NCBI GenBank assembly: GCA_016191815.1
Contig: JACPVI010000066.1
Span: 1 to 42,621, forward strand
Length of the DNA: 42,621 bases
DNA from: Myxococcales bacterium
GTDB lineage: Bacteria > Myxococcota > Myxococcia > Myxococcales > Myxococcaceae
Direction: 5' to 3'
Shown: in pieces, positions 27,718 to 38,734 of the stretch
Numbering within the stretch: position 1 is the first letter of the stretch
Layout of the letters: each line of letters starts with the position of its first letter
Program-made: the position numbers and the translations under genes
Notes under the pieces: generated by a model
Databases searched by the model: none
Seen by the model: the letters and a program-made list of their open reading frames with translations, nothing else
What the model was told of the DNA's origin: nothing

Positions 27718-28542
27718 TCAGTGGGTGGAAAGGCCGAGGCTTGGGGCGAGGGAGGGGAGCTGGCAGTCGCGGCCGGGGCGGCTTCGGCAGAGACCGCCGT
27801 CGCGGTCCACCCCGGACTTCGGCCGCTGGTAGGGCGGGTGGAGGGGGCCCAGCTCTCCCTCGGGCGGAGCCTCGGGCCGGCGGTGGCGAAAGACGGGGGG
27901 AGCCGGGCAGAGCGACTCCCAGCCGATGAGCGCCCGCGCGCCGGCGCCGCCCTGGCGGTTTCGGAGCACCGAAACCTCCAGGCCCGAAAGGCCCACCGCC
28001 CGGGTGGAGAGGCGGACCACTCCGTCGGCGGGGGACTCGGGAGGGGTGAGCAGGATGAGCAGGCTCCCGCCGCGGAAGGCGGCGTCGGCGAGCTTCTTGC
28101 CCTCGGCAAGGCAGAGGCGCACCCCGGTGTGGGTGAGATCCAGCACCACGCAAGTGAAGGCGCCGCTCCGGCAGAGCTGGACGGCGGTCCAGGCGAGCTG
28201 GCCGGGCGCCTTGGGCTGGACGACGAGCAGCCGCCTCAGATCGACGCCGAGGGCGGCGGCGGCCGGGGGGTAAAGCTCGCGGGGGCCATCGACGTAGGCC
28301 GCGAGCCTCCCCTCCCGGCCGGCGGCGGCCACCGCGCGCAAGGCGAGGCTGGTTCGCCCGGAAGCCGCCTCGCCGCACAGCTCGAGGGCGGTGCCCAGGG
28401 GCACCGCGCCGCCTGGGAAGAGCTGGTCGAAGCCCGCCACCTGAGTCCTTAGCGACAACAGGTACGTCCGCGGAGCGGCCTGGAGCTTTTGGATGCGCTC
28501 CCGCAGCCGCTCGACCACCGCCGCGCTGGCCCTGCCGTCCAT
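27718..28542 (-). CDS. imuA: ImuA, RecA-like mutagenesis factor
   Basis: A 274-residue RecA-fold protein that works with ImuB and DnaE2 in damage-induced mutagenesis. A Walker A-like loop at residues 57-65 reads GEAASGRTS, so the usual lysine is arginine and ATP hydrolysis may be weak or absent. The Walker B region is CVVLDLTHTG and a further RecA-like strand is GGSLLILLTPPES. AGGAGG lies seven bases before the ATG at 28542. It heads the imuA-imuB operon, with a LexA-like box 24 bases upstream. The C-terminal 60 residues are Pro/Arg-rich and less conserved-looking. Confidence 0.9.
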   Translation of the reverse strand: MDGRASAAVVERLRERIQKLQAAPRTYLLSLRTQVAGFDQLFPGGAVPLGTALELCGEAASGRTSLALRAVAAAGREGRLAAYVDGPRELYPPAAAALGVDLRRLLVVQPKAPGQLAWTAVQLCRSGAFTCVVLDLTHTGVRLCLAEGKKLADAAFRGGSLLILLTPPESPADGVVRLSTRAVGLSGLEVSVLRNRQGGAGARALIGWESLCPAPPVFRHRRPEAPPEGELGPLHPPYQRPKSGVDRDGGLCRSRPGRDCQLPSLAPSLGLSTH

Positions 28543-28565
28543 CTCGAAGCCTCCTGGTCAGAGTG

Positions 28566-28582
28566 CTACACACCTGTTCAGT
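28566..28582 (-). promoter_or_regulatory. LexA-like SOS box upstream of imuA
   Basis: CTACACACCTGTTCAGT fits CTRHAMRYBYGTTCAGS (the M. xanthus LexA consensus as I recall it) at 16 of 17 positions, the last base being T rather than G/C. It lies 23 bases upstream of the imuA start, overlapping the expected promoter. Together with the box before dnaE2 it indicates that both halves of the cassette are SOS-regulated. Confidence 0.75.
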
Positions 28583-28706
28583 ATGCAAGAGGGGGCTGAC
28601 ATCGCTTCGGAGTGGTGTCGGCGCGCGGGCATCAGCCGCCTGGCCCGCTTGCGAGCGGACGCGGAGCCGTCTACCCAGGCCAGCAGCCTGGAGAAAGGAT
28701 GACTCC

Positions 28707-29258
28707 ATGAAAAAGACTGTCGCCGCCATCGGACTGCTGGTCGCCGCCATCGGTTTGGCGGGCGAGAAGGCGCCGAAGACAGCGCCGGGGGCTGCCCCGA
28801 AGGCGCCGCCTCCGAGTGGGGCGGCGGCCACCGCCGAGCTCAAGGACGCCCAGGGGAAGGTGGTGGGCACCGCCACCCTCCGGCAGACGCAGGCTGGCCT
28901 GCTCGTCTCGGTGGATATCTTTGGGGTGCCGTCGGGGCCGCACGCCTTCCACATTCACGAAACCGGGAAGTGCGAGCCCCCCTTCAAGTCGGCGGGCGCA
29001 CACTTCAATCCGGCGGGGCACCAGCACGGCTTCGAGAACCCCAAGGGGGCCCACGGAGGGGACATGCCCAACCTGTTCGTCCCCGCGGACGGCAAGCTCA
29101 AAGCCGAGGTGATCACCACCTCGGCCGCGCTCGATGAGAAGCTGTTCGACGCCGACGGGGCGGCGCTGGTGATTCACGCCACCTCGGACGACTACCGCAC
29201 CGATCCTGCCGGGGCCGCCGGCGATCGAATCGCCTGCGGGATCATCCTCCGGCGCTGA
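28707..29258 (+). CDS. sodC: Cu/Zn superoxide dismutase, exported
   Basis: A 183-residue enzyme that converts superoxide to peroxide and oxygen in the envelope. The N-terminal signal (MKKTVAAIGLLVAAIGLAG) is followed by an Ala/Pro linker. Metal ligands are in place: His82 and His84 in HAFHIHETG, bridging His99 in GAHFNP, His107, His116 and Asp119 in GAHGGDMPN, and His157 in VIHATSDD. Cys89 and Cys177 can form the family disulfide. The ATG at 28707 has GGA-type sequence (AAAGGAT) upstream. It is divergent from imuA, so a link to oxidative or DNA damage is possible but not shown. Confidence 0.95.
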   Translation: MKKTVAAIGLLVAAIGLAGEKAPKTAPGAAPKAPPPSGAAATAELKDAQGKVVGTATLRQTQAGLLVSVDIFGVPSGPHAFHIHETGKCEPPFKSAGAHFNPAGHQHGFENPKGAHGGDMPNLFVPADGKLKAEVITTSAALDEKLFDADGAALVIHATSDDYRTDPAGAAGDRIACGIILRR

Positions 29259-29294
29259 GCTTCGCGCGGCAAGCCGTGGCAAACTGCGCGGCCG

Positions 29295-29555
29295 ATGACT
29301 CCTGGCGATCAAGCCGGGCCGGCGGCAACCTTCCCTTGCAGCCGCTGCGGGACGTTCATTGCGCCGGGCACGGCTCAAATCATCGACAGGAAGCTGTTCT
29401 GCGCGGCCTGCGCCTCGCGCCCTTAGGTCGACTACCTCGAGACCTTCCGGCTCAAGTACTGGGGAAAGCGCGACGGGTGGGCCTGGCTCATGGGAATCGG
29501 AGGGGTGGCGAACGCGATCCTCTCGGCCGGAGCGATCGCCGCCGCCATGAACTGA
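29295..29555 (+). pseudogene. Zinc-ribbon membrane protein gene interrupted by TAG
   Basis: From the ATG at 29295 the frame encodes a two-CxxC zinc-ribbon (FPCSRCGTFIAPG and LFCAACASRP). A TAG follows at 29424-29426, and the same frame then continues with VDYLETFRLKYWGKRDGWAW and a membrane segment (LMGIGGVANAILSAGAIAAA) to TGA at 29553. The reading resumes without a shift, and the junction RP-stop-VDYLE looks like a GAG or AAG codon mutated to TAG. It resembles small zinc-ribbon/membrane proteins of myxobacteria. It is either a fresh pseudogene or a sequencing error. The 43-residue truncated product would lack its membrane anchor. Confidence 0.65.
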
Positions 29556-29700
29556 GAGGCCGGGAGCGCGCACGGCGATGCCGGTTTGGCCGAGCCCACG
29601 GGGCGGCGAAGGCGCTGCTGCGCGCACATCGGGCCCGCTGGCGCCGCGCGGGAGCCGTCACTCGTCGATTCGAGGGCGTGCGCCGAAGGCGCCGCCTACG

Positions 29701-30372
29701 TCAGTACCTCCCGGTCAGCGCGAGCACCGCGCCGCTGCCTCCCGGGCTCGGCGCCACCGCCGGAGCGACGGCCAGCTCTCCTCCCGAGGCGCTGAGCTCG
29801 TAGCCGACCACCGCCCCTAGCAGCGGCCCTGACAGGAAGGAGAGCCCGGCCGCCAGTCCCTGGCTGGAGGAATCCATCGGGGTCGACGCCCAGACCACCG
29901 CCGCCGCAAGGCCGGCGAGCAATCCTACGAGCGATCCGGCCAGCGCGGCCAGCGGCGAGCCGCCTCCCTTGGCCAAGGCGCCGACCGCCATCACCCCTAC
30001 CGCGGAGCCCACGAAGATGCCGGCGCTCCCGCCGAGGAAAGCGCCCAGCAGCATGCCTCCGATGCCGCCGGGCGCGAACGCCACCGCACCGGCGATGAAG
30101 CCCGCCGTCCCCACCGCCAGCTCGGAGAGCAGTCCCAGGGTCAGCTCTCCGACGATGCGTGCGCCCCGGCCAACCGGGCTCACTCGCGCCGAAACGGAGG
30201 CGACGGGCGCCTCCGGCTCGGGGATGGATACCAACGGCGGAGGGGGAAGCTCGGAGCTGCTCGATGGGGCGCTCTCCTCGGGCACCGAGATCAGCGGCGG
30301 CTCGGGCAGCGGGGCCTCCTGCTCCGGCGGTCCGGCGAAGAGGAAGGCGGTACCGATCAACGAGGCAATCAT
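29701..30372 (-). CDS. Putative exported Pro-rich/Gly-zipper membrane protein
   Basis: A 223-residue protein from the ATG at 30372. It has a short signal-like start (MIASLIGTAFLFAG), then a Pro/Glu/Ser-rich linker (PEQEAPLPEPPLISVPEES). Three or four Gly/Ala-rich hydrophobic segments follow (GFIAGAVAFAPGGIGGMLLGAFLGG, GSLVGLLAGLAAAVVW), like glycine-zipper membrane domains. No family is named. The same layout, a secreted Pro-rich linker before glycine-zipper helices, occurs in uncharacterised myxobacterial proteins. The GT39-like gene lies upstream on the same strand, about 100 bases away. Confidence 0.65.
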   Translation of the reverse strand: MIASLIGTAFLFAGPPEQEAPLPEPPLISVPEESAPSSSSELPPPPLVSIPEPEAPVASVSARVSPVGRGARIVGELTLGLLSELAVGTAGFIAGAVAFAPGGIGGMLLGAFLGGSAGIFVGSAVGVMAVGALAKGGGSPLAALAGSLVGLLAGLAAAVVWASTPMDSSSQGLAAGLSFLSGPLLGAVVGYELSASGGELAVAPAVAPSPGGSGAVLALTGRY

Positions 30373-30478
30373 CGTGGGCGCCTGCGCGAGCAAGCCCGGG
30401 GCCACCGCCCCAGTCTCGGAAGTGCCCGGGATCCGGCGCGGCCTTCTGGGCAGAAGCGCTTCCAGCCTGACCTGCGTG

Positions 30479-31918
30479 TCACGTTCCCGTGGAGATCCGC
30501 GCGGCGAGCACCCAACCCCTCCCGCGGGAGAGCTCCCGCCAGGCGGAGCAAGCGGGCCAGAGGGCTTCCTTCACCATCGCCAACGGTGCCCCTCGCACCT
30601 CCGACGGGGCCTCGTCGGCGCATCCAGCGGGCCAGGGCTGGACGCGATGCTCGTAGGCGAGCGCGGAGATGACGTCCCACTCGTCGCGGTCCGACACCAC
30701 CAGGACGGCCGTCCCCGGCCGCACCGCGGCCAGCTCGCCGGAGAACTCCGTGGCCACCGCGCAGGGCGGATCCATGAGCAGCCGGTCGAGCCCCGCCGCC
30801 GAGGCGAAAAGCGAAGCGGCCAGCACGCACGCGAGCGCCCACACCGCACGGCGCGCCCTCGAAGCAGTGGAGAGCAGCCGGGCGAGCCGCGGACCCACCG
30901 CCACTCCGCAAAGCACCGCGAGCAACGGATAGGCCACCAGGGTGTGGTGCCAGATCTTCCTCGCCGGCAAGGACAGCGTCAATGCGGCCGCCGCGCAGGC
31001 GAGGCCGGCGATCGCCGCTGCCCGGCGCGTCTGTGCTCCAGCCGAGAGCCAGTCCGCCGCACGCCTCGGCCAGCCAAGCGCAAGCACTGCCCCGGGGACG
31101 ACGAGCGGCAGCCACGGCCAGAAGCGGCCGACGATCGTCTTCACCGCGTACAGCCGATCCATCCGTCCATCCGAGCGGACGCCGGTCACGGAGTCGATGA
31201 TCTGATGGACCACGTATCCCTCCCACCACGCCGGGCTCGCGGCGAGGAACGCCGCCACCGGAGCCGCCGCCAGGCAAAGCATCGCCCCGCCGATCCACAA
31301 GATGCGCCAAGAACGATCGGCTACCGCGCGCGCCAAGATGGCCGCCAGAGGCGGCACCAGGCCGAAAGGCCCCTTCACCGCCACGGCTCCGGCCGCGAGC
31401 ACCGCGGAGAGCGCCCACTCCCGGGCCCGGACCTTCCCGGCGAAGATGGGGAACGCCGACGCCGTGGCAAGCAAGAGCAGCGGCGGGTCCAAAAGCGGAT
31501 AGCCTGCCTGGAAGAAGAACTTCTCGGTGGTGGCCAGCACCACCATGGCGGCCAGGCCCGCCCATGGACCGGCCAGCCTCCGGGCCATGGCGCCACCCAG
31601 GAGCACCACTCCCAGGGACATCAGGGTGAACAGCGGGCGCAGCGCCCATTCGCCCATCGCCCGCATCGCCGCCGCCATCGGCCAAAAGCCGAACGGCAGA
31701 TGCTCGTGAAAACGGGGATGCACCGCCGGGAGGTAGCGCAGCGACAGCCACTCTCCGTCAGCCACCATGTTCCGGGCGACCACCTGGTAGACCTGGGCGT
31801 CGCCCACGTCGGTGTGCCGAAAGAAGGTGGAGGAGAGGAGGACCACGAAGGTGCCGAGCACGAGGGCCGTCGCCGCGCGCGGCGGTCCGACGGCATCCGA
31901 CGAGGCTTGACTCGACAC
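30479..31918 (-). CDS. GT39/ArnT-like membrane glycosyltransferase
   Basis: A 479-residue protein with about ten or more membrane segments, of the dolichyl/undecaprenyl-phosphate-sugar-dependent (PMT/ArnT) class. The first extracytoplasmic loop has the acidic motif DVGDAQVYQVVARNM and later HEHLPFGFWP. A large C-terminal domain follows the last helices. These enzymes move a sugar from a lipid carrier to lipid A, protein or polysaccharide on the outer face of the inner membrane. I chose the GTG at 31918 because GGAGG lies five bases upstream; a TTG ten codons earlier is less well supported. Confidence 0.82.
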   Translation of the reverse strand: MSSQASSDAVGPPRAATALVLGTFVVLLSSTFFRHTDVGDAQVYQVVARNMVADGEWLSLRYLPAVHPRFHEHLPFGFWPMAAAMRAMGEWALRPLFTLMSLGVVLLGGAMARRLAGPWAGLAAMVVLATTEKFFFQAGYPLLDPPLLLLATASAFPIFAGKVRAREWALSAVLAAGAVAVKGPFGLVPPLAAILARAVADRSWRILWIGGAMLCLAAAPVAAFLAASPAWWEGYVVHQIIDSVTGVRSDGRMDRLYAVKTIVGRFWPWLPLVVPGAVLALGWPRRAADWLSAGAQTRRAAAIAGLACAAAALTLSLPARKIWHHTLVAYPLLAVLCGVAVGPRLARLLSTASRARRAVWALACVLAASLFASAAGLDRLLMDPPCAVATEFSGELAAVRPGTAVLVVSDRDEWDVISALAYEHRVQPWPAGCADEAPSEVRGAPLAMVKEALWPACSAWRELSRGRGWVLAARISTGT

Positions 31919-32008
31919 GGCGACCTCCACCGCCGGTGAATACCGCAACCGAGCGCCGAGCGCGAGGTGCCGGCCTCAGCTCCTCCGGCGCTCCGGAAGT
32001 GCACCCGC

Positions 32009-32395
32009 TCAACCGAGCAAGTGCACAACCAGCCAGAGCACCAAAAGCGCCGCCCCGGCGGCCCCGACGATCAAGCCCGCCTGGTTGTCGTGCGCGACGG
32101 GCCGCTTTCCGCTCTCGAGGCGGGCCACGTCGAGCTGGTTCTTCAGCCGCGCCTGCTCGGCGCGCGCCACGGACAGCTCGGCCTGAATCTGCGTGAAGCG
32201 CTTCGACCAATCGTCGCGCACGGCGTCGGCTCGCTCCAGCCGGGAGCGCAGCTCGACTTGCGTCTGCTCGAGCTCCTGGATGCGCTGCTGCAAGGCCTCG
32301 GTGCTCTGGGATTCGAGCTCCGCGAGCCGATCGCGCGCGCGCTTGAGCTCGGCCTGCGCATCTTCGAGCGCGTCCCGGACGCTGCGGTCGTCCAC
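32009..32395 (-). CDS. Coiled-coil protein with C-terminal membrane anchor
   Basis: A 128-residue protein. Residues 5-95 are an almost continuous heptad coiled coil (ALEDAQAELKRARDRLAELE, then LQQRIQELEQTQVELRSRLE). The last 25 residues are one membrane helix (GLIVGAAGAALLVLWLVVHLLG). It is a tail-anchored layout with the coil facing the cytoplasm. No catalytic motif or named family is apparent. The NlpC/P60 gene lies ten bases upstream on the same strand, so the two are likely co-transcribed, with a possible role in placing an envelope enzyme. Confidence 0.72.
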   Translation of the reverse strand: MDDRSVRDALEDAQAELKRARDRLAELESQSTEALQQRIQELEQTQVELRSRLERADAVRDDWSKRFTQIQAELSVARAEQARLKNQLDVARLESGKRPVAHDNQAGLIVGAAGAALLVLWLVVHLLG

Positions 32396-32405
32396 GAGGC
32401 GAACG

Positions 32406-33026
32406 CTAGCGCTTCTCGCTTTTCAGCGCCCGGCTCCGAGAGAGCATCGGGGCGTGCTTCCGGCAGCGCCTGGGCGAGGGACCGGCCTCCATGCGGGTGA
32501 CCAACGCTCCCGCGTAGGCGAACGCGTAGTCGCGGAGGTACTGCTGGAGATTGACCTCGATCACCTTCCCGGCGAAGTGGTCGCCGACGATCCACTTGCC
32601 CCCGCCGGAATACAGGCCGGTATGCCACACCCAGACCGGCTCGGACCCGAGGCTGCCGACCGCTGGCTCCGCGGGATTCTCCTGGTAGCTCACCAAGAGC
32701 AACACGTCGCCGATTTGTAGTTGGCTCACCTCCAGCTCCTCGGAGCGAACGGGACTCATCCCCGGAACGGCGGCTCCCAGCTCGCGGCGGCCGACCAGCT
32801 CGGTGGGATTGACCGAGAAGGACTTCCAGCCGCAGGAGCCGACCGCCTCGGCGGCGAGGAAGACCACTCCCAGGCAGTCGATGCCGCCGCCCCCGAGCCG
32901 CCCGCCGAACTCGTACCGGGTCCCGAGCACCGAGCGAGCCGCCGCGATCATCTTCGCGCCGGACTCGGGCGGGAGCGCAGAAGCAGGGGCCGCGAGGAGG
33001 AGGCCGATCGCGGAGGCGCGGAGCAT
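32406..33026 (-). CDS. Exported NlpC/P60-type hydrolase
   Basis: A 206-residue protein from the ATG at 33026, chosen because a signal peptide follows (MLRASAIGLLLAAPASA). The catalytic Cys51 lies in GGGIDCLGVVFLAAEA and His135 in VWHTGLYSGGGKWIVGDH, the order seen in NlpC/P60 cysteine peptidases that cut peptidoglycan stem peptides. An insert of about 70 residues separates the two. The C-terminus is basic (SPRRCRKHAPMLSRSRALKS). It probably acts in the periplasm and is encoded just before the tail-anchored coiled-coil protein. Confidence 0.8.
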   Translation of the reverse strand: MLRASAIGLLLAAPASALPPESGAKMIAAARSVLGTRYEFGGRLGGGGIDCLGVVFLAAEAVGSCGWKSFSVNPTELVGRRELGAAVPGMSPVRSEELEVSQLQIGDVLLLVSYQENPAEPAVGSLGSEPVWVWHTGLYSGGGKWIVGDHFAGKVIEVNLQQYLRDYAFAYAGALVTRMEAGPSPRRCRKHAPMLSRSRALKSEKR

Positions 33027-33252
33027 CGCCGGCTGAAACGCTCGGCGGGCGCAGGCAGTTCCGGACGAGTGGCCCGGAGGCCAATCGGACGGAGGACCCC
33101 ATCGTGCGGTTGGCGCAGATGAGGTCGATGCACCGCACCGTAGCCAGTCTCGACCTGGACGTGCACCTGGAGGGGAGACCGCGTCGCCGTGGCCGTCGAT
33201 GTCGGCGTCCACGCCCTGGTCCACAAGACGGTGCCCGACCAGGACGCGGTCC

Positions 33253-34482
33253 TCAGCCGGCGCAGAGCAGCTCGATCTTCAGCTCCTTGTCGTCCGCGCG
33301 CCGCAGGCACTGGTTGCCGAAGTGCACCCGACCCAGCTGGTCCCCGCTCGGCTCGTCCCAGTTGACCAGCCCGCCGTTCGACATGGTGCACACCGTCTGG
33401 CTGCCGTCGCGGCGGACGATGGTGATCTGCAGCATCGCCGGGTTCGGCACGCTCCGCAGCTCGAGCACCTGGCTGATGTTCGCCAAGCCGGCGATCGCCA
33501 CCAGGGTCTCGCGGTATGACGGCTTGCAGATCGAATCCAGGTTGGCCAAAGAAGAGTCGAACAGCGCGGCCATCTCCTTTTGGCGGAAGCCGGGCTGGTA
33601 CGAGGTGGGGCAGTCGATGTTCCGCACCTGACCGTCCACGATCACCTCCTTCACCTCCTTGGAGGTGACCCCCACCGGCCCGATGGTCGCCCAGACGATC
33701 TCCCGGGCCGCCTCAGTCCCGTCCTTGATCTCCTGGGTGAAGATCTGGTGGTACTCCGGGACGCTGACCAGGTTCGCGCGCTGCTCGTAGCACCAGTTGC
33801 GGGTGGGGTCGCTCCCCACCGTGGCGGTGGAAGGCCTGGCGATCTCGCTGCAGTCGTCCTCGTCGGTCACCACCACCACCAAGAGCCTCGCCCGGTCGCG
33901 GAAGAATCCTCCGTTGCCGCCCTGCTCCATCGGGGTGTCGATGAGCGGCGGGCTCAGCGCCAGCCGGATCGCCTCGAACGGGGTCTCCTGGCCGCTCCCG
34001 AAGGTGCCCACCTGGACCAGCCGGCCGAACTTGTCGGTCAACTCGGGGTCCAGCCCTGAGAGCATCTTCTCCGTGCCGGTGCCGAGCACCACCCCTCCGT
34101 CGCCGCTGCGGTCCGGCACCGGCTGGAGCCGGCCCGCCTGGCCCGGGTATTCCCGGTAGCCGCGCACTCCGTTGACCAAAGTGTGCTGGTACACCGAGGT
34201 GGTGATCACCCCCACGTTGAAGTCCTGGGCCACCCCGCCGCCCTTCTTCACCTCCTCGATGAAGGCGGTCAGCTCGCGGGCGACGCCTTCCTGCTCCTCC
34301 TTCATCGAGCCCGAGTTGTCCACCACGAACAGGATGTCCAGCCGCTGCGGCTCGGGCACCGGCTTCTCGGCCAGGCACTGGCCCGGCACCTTCGAGTCGG
34401 GGTCGTCGACCGGGTTGTCGCAGATGCACCCCTGCACGGCCAGCCAGGCCAGGAGCAAGTAGGTGATGCGAAGGCTCCGCAT
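33253..34482 (-). CDS. vWA-domain lipoprotein
   Basis: A 409-residue protein from the ATG at 34482, with GGAGGG directly upstream. The signal MRSLRITYLLLAWLAVQGC ends in a lipobox-like VQGC, so it is probably a lipoprotein. A von Willebrand A domain starts with the metal-site motif VVDNSGSMKEEQ and continues to LLVVVVTDEDDCSE. Several Cys in the C-terminal part can pair. Such lipoproteins are numerous in myxobacteria and usually of unknown binding partner. It is divergent from lon. Confidence 0.85.
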   Translation of the reverse strand: MRSLRITYLLLAWLAVQGCICDNPVDDPDSKVPGQCLAEKPVPEPQRLDILFVVDNSGSMKEEQEGVARELTAFIEEVKKGGGVAQDFNVGVITTSVYQHTLVNGVRGYREYPGQAGRLQPVPDRSGDGGVVLGTGTEKMLSGLDPELTDKFGRLVQVGTFGSGQETPFEAIRLALSPPLIDTPMEQGGNGGFFRDRARLLVVVVTDEDDCSEIARPSTATVGSDPTRNWCYEQRANLVSVPEYHQIFTQEIKDGTEAAREIVWATIGPVGVTSKEVKEVIVDGQVRNIDCPTSYQPGFRQKEMAALFDSSLANLDSICKPSYRETLVAIAGLANISQVLELRSVPNPAMLQITIVRRDGSQTVCTMSNGGLVNWDEPSGDQLGRVHFGNQCLRRADDKELKIELLCAG

Positions 34483-34699
34483 GGGCCCTCCGATGGGCAA
34501 GGGGCACCGGCCCGGAACCGAAGAATGCCCTACCTGCCGGCCGGCGGCGAGAAGGCTTCCTCGCCTGGCTGAAATCCGCTGGCGCCGCCGGGCGTTTTCG
34601 TTGCTAGGCTAGGACGGTTGCACCACAGGCCGCCAGGGGCCAAGTCCGTCATCCGACGGGAAAATTCGCGTAGAGCGGTTAGGTAGGAGCTGCCCTCCC

Positions 34700-37201
<2,502 letters not shown>

Positions 37202-37292
37202 GGCCGCGCAGCTCGCTTCGCACTGGGGCGCAGGCTCCGCGCATTCTCAGAGTCGCGTCCGCGCAAGGGTCCGAAACGAGGCCGCGGACAGA

Positions 37293-37931
37293 TTGGAGCG
37301 ACTCGTGCAAGCCGTGACGCGCATGGGACCTACAACCGCGATGCGCCAGCGCCGCGGATCAAAGGCCGCTCTCGGGCCGCTCACGGTGATGGCGGCGGTG
37401 TTCTTTGTGCCCACCTACCGCGCTTGCAGCGACAGCCCGCTGGAGAGCCCGCTCGAGTTCGCCGCGGACGGCCTCCTAATGGCCGCGTGGGTAGTCCCCG
37501 TATTCCTCTTCGCGGGGGTCTTCGCCGCGTTCACTGCGGTTTCGCTCCGCCGCGGGCAAGTCGACCTGCGCGCGCGCCGCTTGGGCCTCGGCGCCTTGGG
37601 GCTGTTCGCCCTCAGCACCATCGGAATCGGCGCGGCGATGCTGGCTGATGGCGGCGATTGGAGGTGGCTCGCGGGGGCTCTTGCCACGTGCGTCGCGGCG
37701 GGGCTTCTGGTTCGCCGTGCGCGAGGGCGTCTCCCGTGGCAGATCTGGGAGCACCTGCTAGCTGCCTTCGCCGTCCTCGCCGCGGCGGCCGGGCCGACGG
37801 TGCTCCTGGGCGGCGAGATGCTCGCCGGCAGCTGGGTGCACCTGGGGCCGGGCGCTTGGCTGTTCATCGGCGCGGAGCTCGCGCTCGGCATCGTGCTCTG
37901 CGTGTCGCTGGCACGCCGCTGGGCGGCGTAG
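37293..37931 (+). CDS. Polytopic membrane protein of unknown function
   Basis: About 200 residues with six hydrophobic segments (LGPLTVMAAVFFVPTY, LLMAAWVVPVFLFAGVFAAFTA, LGLGALGLFALSTIGIGAAML and three more). The start is unclear: a TTG at 37293 and ATGs at 37323 and 37341 are all in frame, none with a convincing ribosome site. No family is recognised. The clean membrane pattern and a stop right at the edge of the decayed region support a real gene. It follows lon by 91 bases but need not be co-transcribed. Confidence 0.7.
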   Translation: MERLVQAVTRMGPTTAMRQRRGSKAALGPLTVMAAVFFVPTYRACSDSPLESPLEFAADGLLMAAWVVPVFLFAGVFAAFTAVSLRRGQVDLRARRLGLGALGLFALSTIGIGAAMLADGGDWRWLAGALATCVAAGLLVRRARGRLPWQIWEHLLAAFAVLAAAAGPTVLLGGEMLAGSWVHLGPGAWLFIGAELALGIVLCVSLARRWAA

Positions 37932-37934
37932 GGC

Positions 37935-38262
37935 AAGGCCCGCTCGTCGCCGGGGCGCGTAGTGGCGAATCTGGTCCTTGGTGTCCCGGTACGTCATCTT
38001 CCGGGTAGCACGAAGCACCAGCGCTCCCGCCAGAGCTCGCAAGTGCGGAGGTCGTCCCGCCGCGCTCTTGAGCTTGCTCATCCGAATCGCATCGATGAGC
38101 GCCTCCAGCTCCGTCCAATCCTCCACGACGCCGTGCCCTGTTCGGTGCAAGTCGCGAGGAGTGGAAAGCAGATTCCGGATGTGGTCGAAGCTCTGGCGAA
38201 TCACGTCCATGGGCGCATCAGCAAGAAAATCGTCCCAGAGAATGATGGCCGCAGCAGGGGTG
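37935..38262 (-). pseudogene. Internal fragment of an unknown gene
   Basis: The minus-strand frame gives protein-like sequence (IILWDDFLADAPMDVIRQSF, then VVEDWTELEALIDAIRMSKL and MTYRDTKDQIRHYAP). It runs into antisense low-complexity sequence at the end of the membrane protein gene. On the 5' side it continues upstream of the first ATG at 38210 without any start codon. Both ends therefore seem lost. The family is not recognised. Confidence 0.4.
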
Positions 38263-38322
38263 GTCGATCGACCTTGGGTGGCGCGGCATCAAGCAAGGAT
38301 TGCCTCGCGGAGGGCAGTCCCT

Positions 38323-38463
38323 CTATCCCCCGAAGTCCCCTCCGAGGAGCCGCGCGACGCGCGCGAGGAACCTGCGGGACACCTCATCCGGCTGTCCGTG
38401 CTCGTCGAAGACGGGCTTCAGAAAAGGCCGCGCTGGCACCTTGATGACGGCGAGCCCGTGCTG
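38323..38463 (-). pseudogene. C-terminal fragment resembling phage virion morphogenesis protein
   Basis: The last 46 codons of a minus-strand frame read QHGLAVIKVPARPFLKPVFD and end in SRRFLARVARLLGGDFGG before a stop. The IPARPFL-type motif followed by a helix and a short tail is what I know from phage virion morphogenesis (gpG/neck) proteins. Sequence further upstream is low-complexity and not coding-like, so only the 3' end survives. The 270 bases between this fragment and the IS91 remnant hold nothing I can name. Confidence 0.4.
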
Positions 38464-38734
38464 GGCTTGTCTCCTGCCGGCCGGTCGAGGCCCCGCGGCG
38501 CGGGAAGGCCGCGCGCAGGAACCTGCGGGCTTGTAAGACAAGAATCGCCTCGAGGTTGGGGAAGCGGGAACAGGAGGGGCTGGGAGGTCGAAGGATGGGG
38601 AGAGCGGAAAAGCCAGGGCATGGGGCGCGGTGGGCCGGGGGCGACGGCCAGGGGTTCGACTCGACGGTTTCGGGACAGAGGGATGCCGGCCCGGCGGGCT
38701 CGTGGAGGCGCCAGGGGCGAGCAGGATGTCTGGG

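Noticed and set aside
37758-37934. Extension of the 38 kb minus-strand frame into the membrane protein gene
   Set aside because: This part is the exact antisense of the membrane protein C-terminus and becomes low-complexity Arg/Ala/His. Only the part right of 37934 looks like protein.
38641-38680. tRNA T-arm-like GGTTCGACTC
   Set aside because: The flanking bases do not pair into a T stem and no acceptor or anticodon arm can be drawn around it.
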